DNA of 64,000 nt from Acetobacter papayae JCM 25143 (GTDB lineage: Bacteria > Pseudomonadota > Alphaproteobacteria > Acetobacterales > Acetobacteraceae), in the NCBI RefSeq assembly GCF_000613285.1, contig NZ_BAIN01000006.1:1-64000 (forward strand). Reading direction: 5' to 3'. Below the pieces are notes generated by a model. The model ran no database searches, was not told the DNA's origin, and saw only the letters and a list, made by a program, of their open reading frames with translations. Numbering within the stretch: position 1 is the first letter of the stretch; the number at the start of each line of letters is the position of its first letter. Made by a program: the position numbers and the translations under genes. Of the stretch, positions 37,993 to 49,703 are shown piece by piece.

Positions 37993-39311
37993 GAAACGCA
38001 TCAGGCATGCCCGGAGGGCTTGTTATTGCGGCTCCGGCTTCAGGTTCAGGCAAAACCACCCTGACCCTCGGCCTGCTGGCGGCATATCGCGCACAGGGGC
38101 TGGATGTCCGGGCCTTTAAAAACGGCCCGGATTATATCGACCCCGCTTTCCACGCCGCGGCATCAGGGCGGCCATCCTTCAACTTGGATAGCTGGGCGAT
38201 GGATGCGCGGCATATGGCCGGACTGGTCAGCACGGCCCGCGATGCAGAGCTGATTATTGCTGAAGGCTCCATGGGGCTGTTTGATGGCGTGGCCTCTTCC
38301 GGTGCGTGCAGCAATGGCGCCAGTGCCGATATGGCGGCCATGATGGGCTGGCCGGTGGTACTGGTGCTTGATGTTTCCGGTCAGGCGCAGTCTGCTGCCG
38401 CCGTGGCCAAGGGCTTTGCTACTTTCAGGCCTGATGTGCGGCTTGCAGGTGTGATTCTGAACAGGGTTGCCAGCCCCCGGCATGAAGCTCTGGCTCGTGT
38501 CGGTATGGAACAGGCGGGTATTGAGGTGCTGGGGTCTCTGCCCCGCCAGACCGATGTAACCCTGCCGGAGCGGCATCTCGGGCTGGTGCAGGCGGGAGAG
38601 CACGAACATCTGCAGGCGATATTGTCGGCCCTTGCGGCCTTTATCGGCAGCCATGTTAGGCTGGAGCGTTTGCGTCAGCTTGCTTCAGGCGAAGTGTCCT
38701 GCGGGCCATTACCTTTTATTGCCCCACCGGGACAGCGCATAGCATTGGCGCAGGATCGGGCGTTTTCCTTTATGTACCCTCATCTTCTTGAACAATGGCG
38801 ACAGGCTGGGGCCGAAATTCTGCCTTTCTCCCCTCTTGCGGATGAGGCTCCGGCTCCTTCGGCTGATCTGTGCTGGCTTCCCGGCGGTTATCCCGAGTTG
38901 CATGCGGGTGTGTTGGCTAATGCCGGGCACTTCCAGCAAGGGTTGCGACACTTTGCCCGCACGCGTCCCGTGCATGGCGAGTGTGGTGGTTATATGGTCA
39001 TGGGGGAAACGCTGACCGATGCGGATGGGGTTACGCATCGCATGGCGGGCCTTCTGGGGTTACAGACCTCCTTTGCCAAGCGCCGTATGCATCTGGGCTA
39101 TAGACTGGCGACACTAAGCGGCCCAATGGCGGGCCGTGAGGCTGGCCAGCGCTTGCGTGGACATGAGTTTCACTATGCCACCATAACGGCACAGCCGGAT
39201 GAACCTCTGGCCTATGTGGTGGATGCGAATGGTGCTGCTGTGCCAGAAACAGGTTCGCGCAGAGAAAACGCCACCGGTACGTTTTTCCACTTTATCGCGG
39301 ATGCCACATGA
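37989..39311 (+). CDS. cobB: Hydrogenobyrinic acid a,c-diamide synthase
   Basis: Intact, 440 residues. N-terminal ATPase domain with [16 protein letters not shown]-terminal glutamine amidotransferase domain with [12 protein letters not shown] (catalytic cysteine). Amidates the a and c carboxylates, the substrate for CobN/S/T. Confidence 0.96.
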   Translation: MRNASGMPGGLVIAAPASGSGKTTLTLGLLAAYRAQGLDVRAFKNGPDYIDPAFHAAASGRPSFNLDSWAMDARHMAGLVSTARDAELIIAEGSMGLFDGVASSGACSNGASADMAAMMGWPVVLVLDVSGQAQSAAAVAKGFATFRPDVRLAGVILNRVASPRHEALARVGMEQAGIEVLGSLPRQTDVTLPERHLGLVQAGEHEHLQAILSALAAFIGSHVRLERLRQLASGEVSCGPLPFIAPPGQRIALAQDRAFSFMYPHLLEQWRQAGAEILPFSPLADEAPAPSADLCWLPGGYPELHAGVLANAGHFQQGLRHFARTRPVHGECGGYMVMGETLTDADGVTHRMAGLLGLQTSFAKRRMHLGYRLATLSGPMAGREAGQRLRGHEFHYATITAQPDEPLAYVVDANGAAVPETGSRRENATGTFFHFIADAT

Positions 39312-39351
39312 ACGGCGTATTACCACCCTTACGGACCACGAAGGGCATGAG

Positions 39352-40128
39352 ATGCTCATGCTCTCACTGATCGGCATAGGTACGGGCAATCCGGAGCACC
39401 TGACTCTGGCCGCTATGCGTGAAATCAATGCCGCTGATCTGATCCTTATTCCCCGAAAAGGAAAAGCAAAGGCTGATTTGGCCATCTTACGCGAAACGCT
39501 GTGCAGGGATGTGCTGACTAACCCGAAAACGCGTATCGTGTCGTTTGATATGCCGGTGCGGGATGCTGCCGACCCCGATTATCTGCGGGGTGTTGAGGAT
39601 TGGCATGACGCCATAGCCGCTGTCTGGATGCGTGAGATTGCTGAGCACCTGCCAGAAGGTGGCCGGGTTGCGCTGCTGGTCTGGGGGGACCCGGCTCTGT
39701 ATGACAGCACGCTCAGAATTGCGGCACGTCTGCTGCCGCCTGAGCGTATCCGCAGTATTCCCGGCATTATGTCGATTAATGCCCTTACGGCGGCCCATAC
39801 AATTGCCCTGAATGAAATCGGGGCCGCTTTCATGGTGACGACGGGGCGGCATCTGCGTGAAAAGGGCTGGCCGGACGGCGTTGATACACTCGTTATTCTG
39901 CTCGATGGGGAATGTTCTTTTACCCATATCGATCCTGAAGGCGTGCAGATTTACTGGGGAGCGTATGTTGGCATGCCCGAGCAGATTCTCCGTGCCGGTG
40001 CATTATCAGACATGGCTGACGAAATTATACACACTCGTGCCAAAGCTCGTAAACAGCATGGCTGGATCATGGATATTTATCTTCTGCGCCGGACTATTAT
40101 GCCGCATGGTGGAAAGGCTGCTCCATAA
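39352..40128 (+). CDS. cobF: Precorrin-6A synthase (deacetylating)
   Basis: C1-methylating, acetate-releasing methylase found only in the aerobic pathway. Shows LSLIGIGTGNPEHLTL and VWGDPALYDSTLRI. I prefer the ATG at 39352, preceded by GAAGGG, over 39301; both are in frame, giving 258 or 275 residues. Last gene of the cobalamin block. Confidence 0.94.
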   Translation: MLMLSLIGIGTGNPEHLTLAAMREINAADLILIPRKGKAKADLAILRETLCRDVLTNPKTRIVSFDMPVRDAADPDYLRGVEDWHDAIAAVWMREIAEHLPEGGRVALLVWGDPALYDSTLRIAARLLPPERIRSIPGIMSINALTAAHTIALNEIGAAFMVTTGRHLREKGWPDGVDTLVILLDGECSFTHIDPEGVQIYWGAYVGMPEQILRAGALSDMADEIIHTRAKARKQHGWIMDIYLLRRTIMPHGGKAAP

Positions 40129-40249
40129 AATGGGAACGGTGCCTAGTTTCGTTTCCTTTTTATGAAAAAGCAGTAGAAATTTAAAAAGCAAAATACCTTT
40201 CGCAGAAAAATGCTAAGCTCTGGTGAGGTATTTTTATGAAAGGATTATC

Positions 40250-40564
40250 ATGCCCACCGTAAGAACAGTATTTCTACCTTATTGCATAGAAATTAATGAT
40301 GATGGCACGTTCCATATCCTAAACAGGTATTATGCGCCGATCGGGTTACAGAAGCGCGGGCATGTCAGCAAATACAAGATAGAAGGTCTGACGGAAAACA
40401 ACCTGATTTCCATGGGGCTGGTTCGATCCAACTCGGAACATCATGTGTATTTCTTTTACGCGGACTGCACGACGCCTACGACATCTCCTGAAAACTGGAA
40501 GCGTTATTCCGAAATCATGGAAGAATTTGCAAAATACGAAATTCTAGATGTCATAGAACACTAG
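40250..40564 (+). CDS. Hypothetical protein
   Basis: A 104-residue soluble protein that I do not recognise (FLPYCIEINDDGTFHILNRYY, split here: FLPYCIEINDDG and HILNRYYAPIG). No signal peptide or membrane segment. An AAAGGA lies 7 bases upstream of the ATG at 40250, so it is probably real. Its region is more AT-rich than the cobalamin genes before it, and it faces the response regulator across a terminator. It has the plain beta-strand look of single-domain orphan proteins. Confidence 0.6.
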   Translation: MPTVRTVFLPYCIEINDDGTFHILNRYYAPIGLQKRGHVSKYKIEGLTENNLISMGLVRSNSEHHVYFFYADCTTPTTSPENWKRYSEIMEEFAKYEILDVIEH

Positions 40565-40574
40565 CGCAAAAAAC

Positions 40575-40609
40575 ATGGGCCGCAGACGTTCAGTACGTCT
40601 GCGGCCCAT
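40575..40609 (-). terminator. Strong terminator between convergent genes
   Basis: A perfect 15-bp stem (ATGGGCCGCAGACGT / ACGTCTGCGGCCCAT) with a 5-base loop. Read on the minus strand it is followed by GTTTTTTG, so it ends the response regulator transcript; on the plus strand it can also stop the hypothetical gene. Confidence 0.9.
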
Positions 40610-40633
40610 ATCTATTCATGCTAGCTGGTTTTT

Positions 40634-41347
40634 TCAGCTCTGCGTTTCCAGTTCAGGGTTGAGGCGATAACCGCCCCCTTCCGTCACCAGCAGCGAGGCA
40701 TGAGCCGGATCGGGTTCGATTTTCTGGCGCAGCCGGTAAATATGCGTCTCAAGCGTATGGGTGGTTACGGCGGCGTTGTAACCCCAAACCTCGTTCAGTA
40801 GAACCTGACGCGGCACGGGACGTGTGCCCGCACGGTACAGAAACTTGAGAATGGCGGTTTCTTTTTCCGTCAGACGGATACGACGGTTCTTGACCGTATC
40901 CTGCAAAAGCTTGGCGGAAGGCCTGAACGTATAAGGCCCGATCGAGAAAACTGCGTCTTCACTGTTTTCGAACAGCCTGAGCTGGGCGCGCAGGCGTGCC
41001 AGCAGTTCAGCAATACGGAAAGGCTTGGCCACGTAATCATTCGCGCCGGCATCCAGACCACGGACAATATCTGCCTCATCGTCAGAGCCGGTCAGCATGA
41101 TCACCGGCATACGCAGGCCTTCCTTGCGGATTTCTGCGCAGAAATCGCGGCCATCTCCGTCAGGCAGGCTGACATCGAGCAGCAGCGCATCGCACCGTGC
41201 ATCAGGGCCTTTTATTTTTTCGCGCGCTTCCGCCAGCGTTGCGGCTTCAATAACCTGAAATTCACCGTCAAGCTGCAACTGTTCCGACAATGTTTTGCGG
41301 ATAACCTGATCATCATCAACAACCAAAATGGGGCGCGCACCCGTCAT
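40634..41347 (-). CDS. OmpR/PhoB-family response regulator
   Basis: Receiver domain (about residues 6-115) with the acidic pair in VVDDDQ, the phosphorylated aspartate in LLLDVSLPDGDG and the lysine in YVAKPFR. Then a C-terminal winged-helix DNA-binding domain with RLTEKETAILKFL and ETHIYRLRQKIE. No sensor kinase gene is adjacent. Start chosen at the ATG 41347 (MTGARPILVV); one at 41356 is also possible. It is divergent from the L,D-transpeptidase-like gene. Confidence 0.93.
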   Translation of the reverse strand: MTGARPILVVDDDQVIRKTLSEQLQLDGEFQVIEAATLAEAREKIKGPDARCDALLLDVSLPDGDGRDFCAEIRKEGLRMPVIMLTGSDDEADIVRGLDAGANDYVAKPFRIAELLARLRAQLRLFENSEDAVFSIGPYTFRPSAKLLQDTVKNRRIRLTEKETAILKFLYRAGTRPVPRQVLLNEVWGYNAAVTTHTLETHIYRLRQKIEPDPAHASLLVTEGGGYRLNPELETQS

Positions 41348-41487
41348 GGGGTCCATCTCCTTGTCTCAAGCCTACATCGCGGCTGTCTGACATATTCTAC
41401 GTTCAATATCCGAATCGCTTCGGTTTCTGTTAGTCCGCATGATACGTCAATACCCCCAGAAAGCCATAAACGGGGGCAAGATTGGTA

Positions 41488-42005
41488 ATGATGATACATA
41501 TCTATGCCGGAGCAGATAGCCTGAGCGATGCACGACTGCATTGCGGAAACAATATCATGAAGGCCTGCATTGGACAAAACGGCATAAGCGAACGTAAGCA
41601 CGAAGGCGACCTGTGCACCCCAACAGGCGTTTACCCCCTGCGCAGGTTTTTTACCGCGCAGACCGCATTGCCCGGCCTGTTACCAGCCTGCCCCTGTTAC
41701 CCATAGCGCCAACGGATGGCTGGTGCGATGACCCTACCTCTGCCGATTATAACAGGCTTGTTACCTTGCCCCACCCTGCCCGGCATGAACGTCTGTGGCG
41801 GGATGACCATGTTTATGACCTTGTGGTGGTTATCGGGTATAATGACGAACCCGCGCACCCCGGTGCGGGCTCAGCCATTTTCATGCATCTGCAGCGCCCT
41901 GACCGTGCACCGACGGAAGGCTGCGTGGCGCTGAGTGAAAGTGACCTGCGCACTGTTCTGGCAGCAAAAGCGCAGGCTATCACCATTCACCCCCGAGGCG
42001 TTTAA
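41488..42005 (+). CDS. L,D-transpeptidase-like (YkuD) protein, frame break near 41650
   Basis: About 172 residues. The YkuD active-site pattern is seen as HPGAGSAIFMHL and PTEGCVALSESDL, with the catalytic cysteine in EGCV. The frame breaks near 41650 in a T run (T7 needed, T6 seen), which restores RRFFYRADRIARP. No signal peptide is visible, so it may act in the cytosol, or the start may lie elsewhere (TTG 41482, ATG 41488 or 41491). The family cross-links or anchors proteins to peptidoglycan, or acts in other transpeptidations. Confidence 0.8.
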
Positions 42006-43319
42006 GCCTGCGGGGTGTCTGCTGTGTCCTGTTCGGGAATGCGTTCCATAACGGCCCCAAAGAAACCATCGGTTTCATCACGCGCGGGTGTCAGGCTGAT
42101 CATGCTTTCATGCCGCAGGGCTTCGGGGAGGTCTGGAGCTTCTGATGGCACAAGCCTGAAATCAGGATGTCGGGCCAGAAACGCACTGACCTGATCCGCA
42201 TTTTCGGCTTTCAGCAGTGAGCAGGTTGCGTAAATCATGCGCCCGCCGGGCCGCACAAGCGCTGCGGCCCTGTCCATGATGGCAGCCTGCTTGACCAGCA
42301 ACTCGGCCAGATCGGTTTCCGTGGTGCGGAAACGTGCATCGGGGTTACGCCGCCATGTGCCTGTGCCGCTGCACGGCGCATCAACCAGAACCCGGTCAAA
42401 CGACTTGGCTCGGCGCTTGGCCCATTTGTCCCCCGCACCCAGCAGGTGCCGTTCCACATTATGCACGCCTGCGCGGCGCAGGCGGCGCACAGCTCCGTCA
42501 AGCCGGGGCTCGGACACATCGCACGCCACGATATGCCCGCGATTATTCATCATCATCGCCATGGCCAGTGTTTTACCACCGGCTCCGGCACAGTAATCCA
42601 GCACCCGCATTTCCGGTCCGGCGGCTGTCATGGCCGCAACAAGCTGGCTGCCTTCGTCCTGTATTTCCACCCGGCCATCACGAAACGGTGCACTGGCCGT
42701 AACCGGCAGACGCCCTTCAAGGCGCAGCCCCCAGGGGGAATGCGGTGTCAGTTCCGCATGCAGGCCTTCTCGTGCGAGCGCCTTGCGGGCTTCGGCACGA
42801 TCTGCGAGCAATGTGTTCACCCGCAGGTCCAGCGGTGCTTCCCCTGAAAGAGCTTTGACTTCGGTCTCAAGAGCCGGGCCAAAGGTTTCCTCCAACCGGG
42901 GTAGCAGCCAGTCAGGCAGTTCCAGACGCACCGCGCGCGGCATGTCCGGGTTGTCCAGTGGCTTGTCCTGCATGGCGATAAAGCATCCCACTCGTGCCGT
43001 TCCAGCACGCCGGTGGCGTAACGGCCCTCGGCATACAGGTTGGCTACGCTGATACGGCCATGCCGTCGAGCACCAGACGTGCCCCGCACAGCAGACGGGC
43101 CGAAACCGGCAGGTTCTGCTTTTGCAGCCACCAGCCCAGCCTGCGCCAGCCGCGCATGACATCCCAGACAAGCCCGGATATGGCTCGCCTGTCCCCTCCG
43201 CCAATATAGCGTCGTTCCCGAAAAAAACTGTTGGCTACGGCATCCGCTGGTTTACGCGGGGCGGCTTCCATGGCCGCCAGCAGGTCAATGCTGGCGGCGA
43301 GCCTGGCGGAAGGTGTCAT
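42002..43319 (-). CDS. RsmB/NOP-family 16S rRNA cytosine-C5 methyltransferase, two frame breaks
   Basis: The N-terminal NusB-like region (MTPSARLAASIDLLAAMEA) leads to a SAM domain with LDYCAGAGGKTLAMA and the paired catalytic cysteine motifs VDAPCSGTGTWRR and ATCSLL. Two breaks lie near 43060 and 42975. About 438 residues after repair. It follows guaB by 9 bases and is probably co-transcribed with it. The family targets C967 or a related position in rRNA; which one is not certain. Confidence 0.87.
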
Positions 43320-43328
43320 GTTAGGCTG

Positions 43329-44806
<1,478 letters not shown>

Positions 44807-44941
44807 GCAACGGGCACCCTTGCTGAAAAACAACGAGGCAGGCCAACCCGCTGACGAAACAGCGCCGCAGGTCACCCGACCATTGGCGCTTCCTCTTATG
44901 ACTTTGGCCGCATAAACGCAAGCGTTGTGCGCAGTATTAAC

Positions 44942-46095
44942 TCAGGTTTTTGCACTAGTATCCGCAGAACGGGCTGCAAACCACGGAATCATGCGGGCCA
45001 GCGCCTCCTGCACCAGTGCGGTAGAGGCCGCGAAACTGAAACGGATGAAGTGCCTGCCCTCTACCGGGTCGAAATCGATACCGGGGGCACAGGCTACCCC
45101 GGTATCAAGTAGAAGTTGGCGGCAGAAGGCCAGACTGTCATCCGTCAGGTGTTGGATATCGGCGTAAATATAAAACGCGCCATCGGGTGGAGCGATACGG
45201 TTGAGGCCCAGAGCGGGCAAGGCTTCAAGAAACAGGTCACGGTTGCGCCGATAGGTTGCGACATGAGACTGTAGCTCGGCATCGCAGTCAAAGGCGGCCA
45301 GCGCGGCATGCTGGCTCAGGCTGAAGGCGGCAGAAACAGGTTGCCCATGCGGGCTCGTGCTGCGTCCACCATATGCTCAGGCACAACCAGCCAGCCCAGG
45401 CGCCACGGAGCCATAGAGAAATATTTTGAAAAACTGTTGACCACCAGAGCCTCTGGCGCAAACTCCAGCATGCTCCGGGCCGGTTTATCGTAACTGAGTC
45501 CGTGGTAGATTTCATCGGAAATCAGCACCATACCGCGCTGGTTACAGAGTTCAGCAATGTCGCGTAGCGTGTCAGGCTCCAGAATGGTGCCGGTAGGGTT
45601 TGCAGGACTGGCAACGATTACACCGGCCGGAGCAGGGTCAAGCGCTTTGATGGCCTGCGCTGTTAGCCCGAAGCGTGTTTCTGGCCCACAGGGGATTTCC
45701 TGCACCCCGACATGCAGGGCGCGCAGGGTGTTGCGATAGGCCACATAGCCGGGGCGCGCCAGAGCCACGGACTGACCCGGCACAAAACTGCTGGAAATGG
45801 CCAGCACCAGCGCGGCCGATGCTCCGCAGGTCAGAATGATCCGTTCTGGCGCAACCGTGACGCGATAATGCTGGGCGTAATGGGCGGCGATACGCTGCCT
45901 GAGCGCCTCGCTTTCCCAATACCCCATGGGGTCAGTGTCGAGCACATGATGTGCGCGCTCAATGGCCGCTTTCGGCGCAGGCGTGGAAGGCTGGCCGAAT
46001 TCAAGGTGGATAACGCTGCGACCCTGTGATTCGAGCTGATGTGCCAGTGCGCTGATGGCAATGGCATGAAACGGATCAATGGCAGGAACAGACAT
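44942..46095 (-). CDS. PLP-dependent class I/II aminotransferase, frame break near 45320
   Basis: Fold type I aminotransferase of about 385 residues. It has FGQPSTPAPKAA, ASPANPTGTI, DEIYHGLSYD, and the PLP lysine in NSFSKYFSMAPWRLGW. The frame breaks near 45320, and a C-terminal domain with PPDGAFYIYADI and FIRFSF follows. Resembles aspartate/aromatic transaminases; the substrate cannot be told. Chosen start is ATG 46095. Confidence 0.87.
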
Positions 46096-46187
46096 GACCA
46101 ACCCAAAAAACTGTCAAAGCCTGTTCTTATAAAGAAGATCGGCAGACTGACCAGTATTTTCGAGGGGTTTTCAGCCCGGAAGCTGGC

Positions 46188-46400
46188 TCAGGAAAGCTCC
46201 ACCCGAACCGTGCGGCACTCAGCATGACGAATCACGACCGGCCGTGCCAGCGCCTTTCTGCGCCCTGTTACCATCAGGGGCTTTTCCGCCTGTCCGTCCC
46301 ATACGCGCAGCAGGGTGGAGCGCCACCGCTCGCGCACGGCTTCTCTCCAGCATTCCTGAGATACTGAAACGGTCTGTCCTGAAGCCTGCTGCGCTTTCAT
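46188..46400 (-). CDS. Small hypothetical protein
   Basis: A 70-residue basic protein, MKAQQASGQTVSVSQECW followed by REAVRERWRSTLLRVWDG. An AAAGGC lies close upstream of the ATG at 46400. It is co-directional with the aminotransferase 92 bases on. I recognise no domain; the amphipathic, basic character could suit a nucleic-acid or protein contact. It may not be real. Confidence 0.45.
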   Translation of the reverse strand: MKAQQASGQTVSVSQECWREAVRERWRSTLLRVWDGQAEKPLMVTGRRKALARPVVIRHAECRTVRVELS

Positions 46401-46561
46401 GGCCTTGCCTTTCTATTATCTTGTTGCAAGCAAGCGCACTTTACCTACTGCCAGCGATCCGGGGTGATAGTTTTATGAAAAGCCCTATGGGACGTTTTTG
46501 TCTGCGGAGTTGTCAAAACAAGCGGCTACCTCCATCCTGCTCTTTGCAATGACAGCCTTTA

Positions 46562-47586
46562 ATGTCGGGATTGATGAATACGTCCTCCACCCAGTCCGAA
46601 CGCCTTGCTGCAGCAGGGCCATGGAAAACGGCCCTGAGGGGGCTGGCCCGTGACCATGCGGCTCGGCTTGCAGGGCTTGGCCTATTCCTGATTGTTCTGG
46701 CTTGCCTTATGGCGCCGCTTTACGCATCGCACATCGCACATACGGACCCGTTTCGCGCCAATGTCGCGGGTAGCATCATGCTGGATGGACATGAGGTTGA
46801 TCTCATGCAACCCAATGACAACCCGCTGCATCTGGGGCTGAGTCCCATAGGCCCCACATGGCAGGCGCGCTACCTGCTGGGTGCGGATAGTCAGGGCCGG
46901 GATATTGCAGCGCGCCTGCTCTATGGCGGGCGCAATTCGCTGCTGATTGCCTCGGCCTCCGCGGTGCTCTGTCTAGCGCTGGCTACGGTTATCGGTATTG
47001 CTGCCGGGTTTCTAGGGGGCGTGACAGATGCCGTGCTCTCCCGGCTGATGGATATTATGTGGCTGTGCCCGTTTATCTTTTTGCCATATGCCTTTCCATC
47101 GTCACCATCACCACGGGGCTGCATCTGGGGCCGTTTACACTTGAAGGGAACAGCCTTCTTGTGCCTGTCATGATTATTGCGCTGGTTTATGTGCCGTATG
47201 CCGCGCGCCCCGTACGAGCGCGGGTCATGAGCCTGAAAACCGCTGAATTTGTTACCGCCGCACGCTGCCTTGGTGTGCCGCGCTGGCGGATTGTGCTGGT
47301 GGATATCCTGCCCAATATCAGCGACACACTGGTGGTGCTCGGCCCACTTGTGATGGCCATGGCGCTTTTGACGGAAAGTGCCTTGTCGTTTCTGTCTATC
47401 GGTGTGCAGGCTCCGGCTTCCTCATGGGGTACCATGATTCAGGATGGGGAGGGCTTGATCTATACGCGCCCGATGGTCGCTATGGCACCGGGGGTGGCCA
47501 TAGCCTCTGTGGTGTTGTGCCTGAATATTCTGGGGGATTCCTTTCGGGACTGTCTTGACCCCCGTGGCACGCGAGGGGAGCCATAA
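46562..47586 (+). CDS. Dpp/Opp-type ABC transporter permease (DppC-like), frame break near 47062
   Basis: An inner-membrane permease of about 342 residues. The N-terminal region has RLAGLGLFLIVLACLMAP and LGADSQGRDIAARLLYGGRNS, and the EAA loop reads FVTAARCLGVPRWRIVLVDILPN. The break near 47062 is one missing base. Start either ATG 46562 or 46574. It is followed directly by a DppB-like gene. No ATPase or solute-binding gene is nearby, so the rest of the transporter is elsewhere or lost. Confidence 0.87.
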
Positions 47587-47594
47587 GCCAGACC

Positions 47595-48569
47595 ATGCTC
47601 GGTGCACTCATCTCCCGGCTGGCGCAGACCCTGCTTGTTCTGTTCGGTATTTCGGCCATGGTGTTTGGCGTTTTTTTCGCCACACCGGGCATGGACCCAA
47701 CGGCCCGTATCGCCGGGCGGGGTGCGTCTCCTCAGGTTATGGAGACAATCCGCCAGGAATATGGTTTCGACCGCTCCCTGCCCGTTCAGTATGGGATCAT
47801 GATGAAGAAGCTCTTCATCACCCGTGATCTGGCCTCCTATGCCAATCGTGGGGAACGGGTGGTGCCGGAAATTCTTCAGGCGGCTCCGGTCACGGCTTCG
47901 CTGGTCTGTGGTGCTGCATTGATCTGGGTCTTGACCTCGCTTCTGGCTGGCACGCTGGCTGCAGCCATGAAGGGGCGCGCGGTTGATCGGGTGATTATGG
48001 CACTCGGTATGGTCGGGATTTCCATTCCGGTTTTCTGGTTGGGGGAAGTCATGAATATGCTTGCACAAAGCCGCTACCATGACAGGTGGTGGTTTGCGTG
48101 GGTGCCCCCACCCGGCTACGTCCCCCTTGTTCAGAGCCCTTCGGGGTGGTTTTTATCCCTTGTCATTCCGTGGTGCGTGCTGGCATTGGCCTTCACGGGC
48201 ATATACAGCCGCGTTCTGCGGGCGGACCTGATTACCCTTTCGCATGAGGATTTTATCCGAACCGCCCGGGCCAAGGGCCTCTCACCCGCCCGGATCATGC
48301 TGCGGCATAGTCTGCGTATGGCGCTGATTGGCTATACGGCATTGTTCGGTATGGATTTTGCCCAGCTCGTCGGGGGTGGTGCACTCATGACCGAGGTAGT
48401 GTTCGGCTTGCCGGGTGTCGGTCATCTGACCTATCAGGCGCTCAGCAATATGGATCTGCCGTTGATTATGGCGACCGTTATGTATTCGGCAGCTTTCGTG
48501 GTTATTGCCAATGCGCTGGTGGATATTCTGCACATGGTGCTTGACCCGCGTATCCGCCCAAGCCGCTAG
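47595..48569 (+). CDS. Dpp/Opp-type ABC transporter permease (DppB-like)
   Basis: Intact, 324 residues, six predicted membrane segments. The EAA loop reads FIRTARAKGLSPARIMLRHSLR, and the ending DPRIRPSR is typical of DppB. The gene order C-then-B is the reverse of the common dppBC. Substrate (peptide, nickel, or other) unknown. Confidence 0.88.
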   Translation: MLGALISRLAQTLLVLFGISAMVFGVFFATPGMDPTARIAGRGASPQVMETIRQEYGFDRSLPVQYGIMMKKLFITRDLASYANRGERVVPEILQAAPVTASLVCGAALIWVLTSLLAGTLAAAMKGRAVDRVIMALGMVGISIPVFWLGEVMNMLAQSRYHDRWWFAWVPPPGYVPLVQSPSGWFLSLVIPWCVLALAFTGIYSRVLRADLITLSHEDFIRTARAKGLSPARIMLRHSLRMALIGYTALFGMDFAQLVGGGALMTEVVFGLPGVGHLTYQALSNMDLPLIMATVMYSAAFVVIANALVDILHMVLDPRIRPSR

Positions 48570-48599
48570 CGGCCTACTCCGGCGTGGTAAAGTCTGCGC

Positions 48600-49703
48600 T
48601 TAATACACAGCGCCATGAGCCTGCTTTTCCTGTGTGGCGCGGATAACCGTATGAATAAAGGCCAGTTTTGCCCTGACACCCTGTGTCAGCACGAAGGGGT
48701 AAAAATCCGGCAGGCCCATGGAGCGGTTGAGTGCATTGACCACAGAGGTCAGTGGTACCCATGCGTTGATGATCTCGTCAAACGACATCTGTGTGTAAGG
48801 ATCGCCCGCATGGGCTGACAGTGCTGCCCCGCCTATATCGGCACTGACCGACACATCGTAAGACAGCGCCGTTTCTAGTGTTGAGACAATGTGAAAGTAA
48901 TGCGCCCATGTCTCTGCGAAATCTTCCCACGGATGCGAGGTGGCGTACAGGCTGACGAAAGATTCTCGCCAGTTATCGGGCTCTACCCGGTGATAATAGA
49001 CGGCAAGCGCGTCTTGATAATCCTGACGGTCATCCCCGAATATCGCGCGGCATTCTTCGAGCCAGTCCCCATCGCGGATCAGCAGCCCCCAGTAGTAATG
49101 CCCGATTTCGTGCCTGAAATGCCCTAGCAGGGTGCGGTAATATTCGCCCAGTTCAACCCGCATGCCCTCACGGTAGGCGTCATCCGCCTCCTTGGTGGCA
49201 ATGGTAATGACGCCGTTTGCATGGCCGGTCATGATTGAGGTGGAATTATCCGGCGGGTCATCCAGAAAATCGAAGGCAAGCCCTGTCTCTGGCCTTTCCT
49301 TGCGCGTATGCACAGGCAGGTTCAGGCGCAGGATTGTGTAAAACAGCCTGTGCTTTGCGACTTCCAACCTGTGCCAGCGCTCCAGATTGCCCGGTCTGTC
49401 TAGATTGGGGATGATCCTGTTGAACTGGCAGGCAAAACAGAAAACCGTATCGGATACGTTTGCGGGTAACAGCCAGTTACAGACATTAGGGGCGTGATTG
49501 ACGCAGAAATGCCGCTCAATGGGGTGGCCATCCACGGCAGCAGCCTGCCTGTCCAGCGGAAGCCATCCACCATTCGGGCCGGGTTGTAGTGCAGAGAGCC
49601 GGGCAGTTTCCTGCACAAAGCCAAGTGTGGCACCACAACGTTCGCAGGCTGTATTTTCAAAAAACAGCAGCTGCCCGCAGGACTGGCAGGAAAATTTTTT
49701 CAT
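48600..49703 (-). CDS. Zinc-ribbon plus metallopeptidase protein (Peptidase_Mx/DUF2248-like)
   Basis: Intact, 367 residues. An N-terminal four-cysteine zinc ribbon (CQSCGQLLFFENTACERCG, seen as CQSC and CERC) is followed by a zinc-peptidase domain with HEIGHYYW (HEXXH) and a downstream acidic/histidine region (EDFAETWAHYFH). Belongs to the putative zinc-binding metallopeptidase family. Its start overlaps the transglutaminase stop (ATGA), so both are translated together. Substrate unknown. Confidence 0.85.
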   Translation of the reverse strand: MKKFSCQSCGQLLFFENTACERCGATLGFVQETARLSALQPGPNGGWLPLDRQAAAVDGHPIERHFCVNHAPNVCNWLLPANVSDTVFCFACQFNRIIPNLDRPGNLERWHRLEVAKHRLFYTILRLNLPVHTRKERPETGLAFDFLDDPPDNSTSIMTGHANGVITIATKEADDAYREGMRVELGEYYRTLLGHFRHEIGHYYWGLLIRDGDWLEECRAIFGDDRQDYQDALAVYYHRVEPDNWRESFVSLYATSHPWEDFAETWAHYFHIVSTLETALSYDVSVSADIGGAALSAHAGDPYTQMSFDEIINAWVPLTSVVNALNRSMGLPDFYPFVLTQGVRAKLAFIHTVIRATQEKQAHGAVY

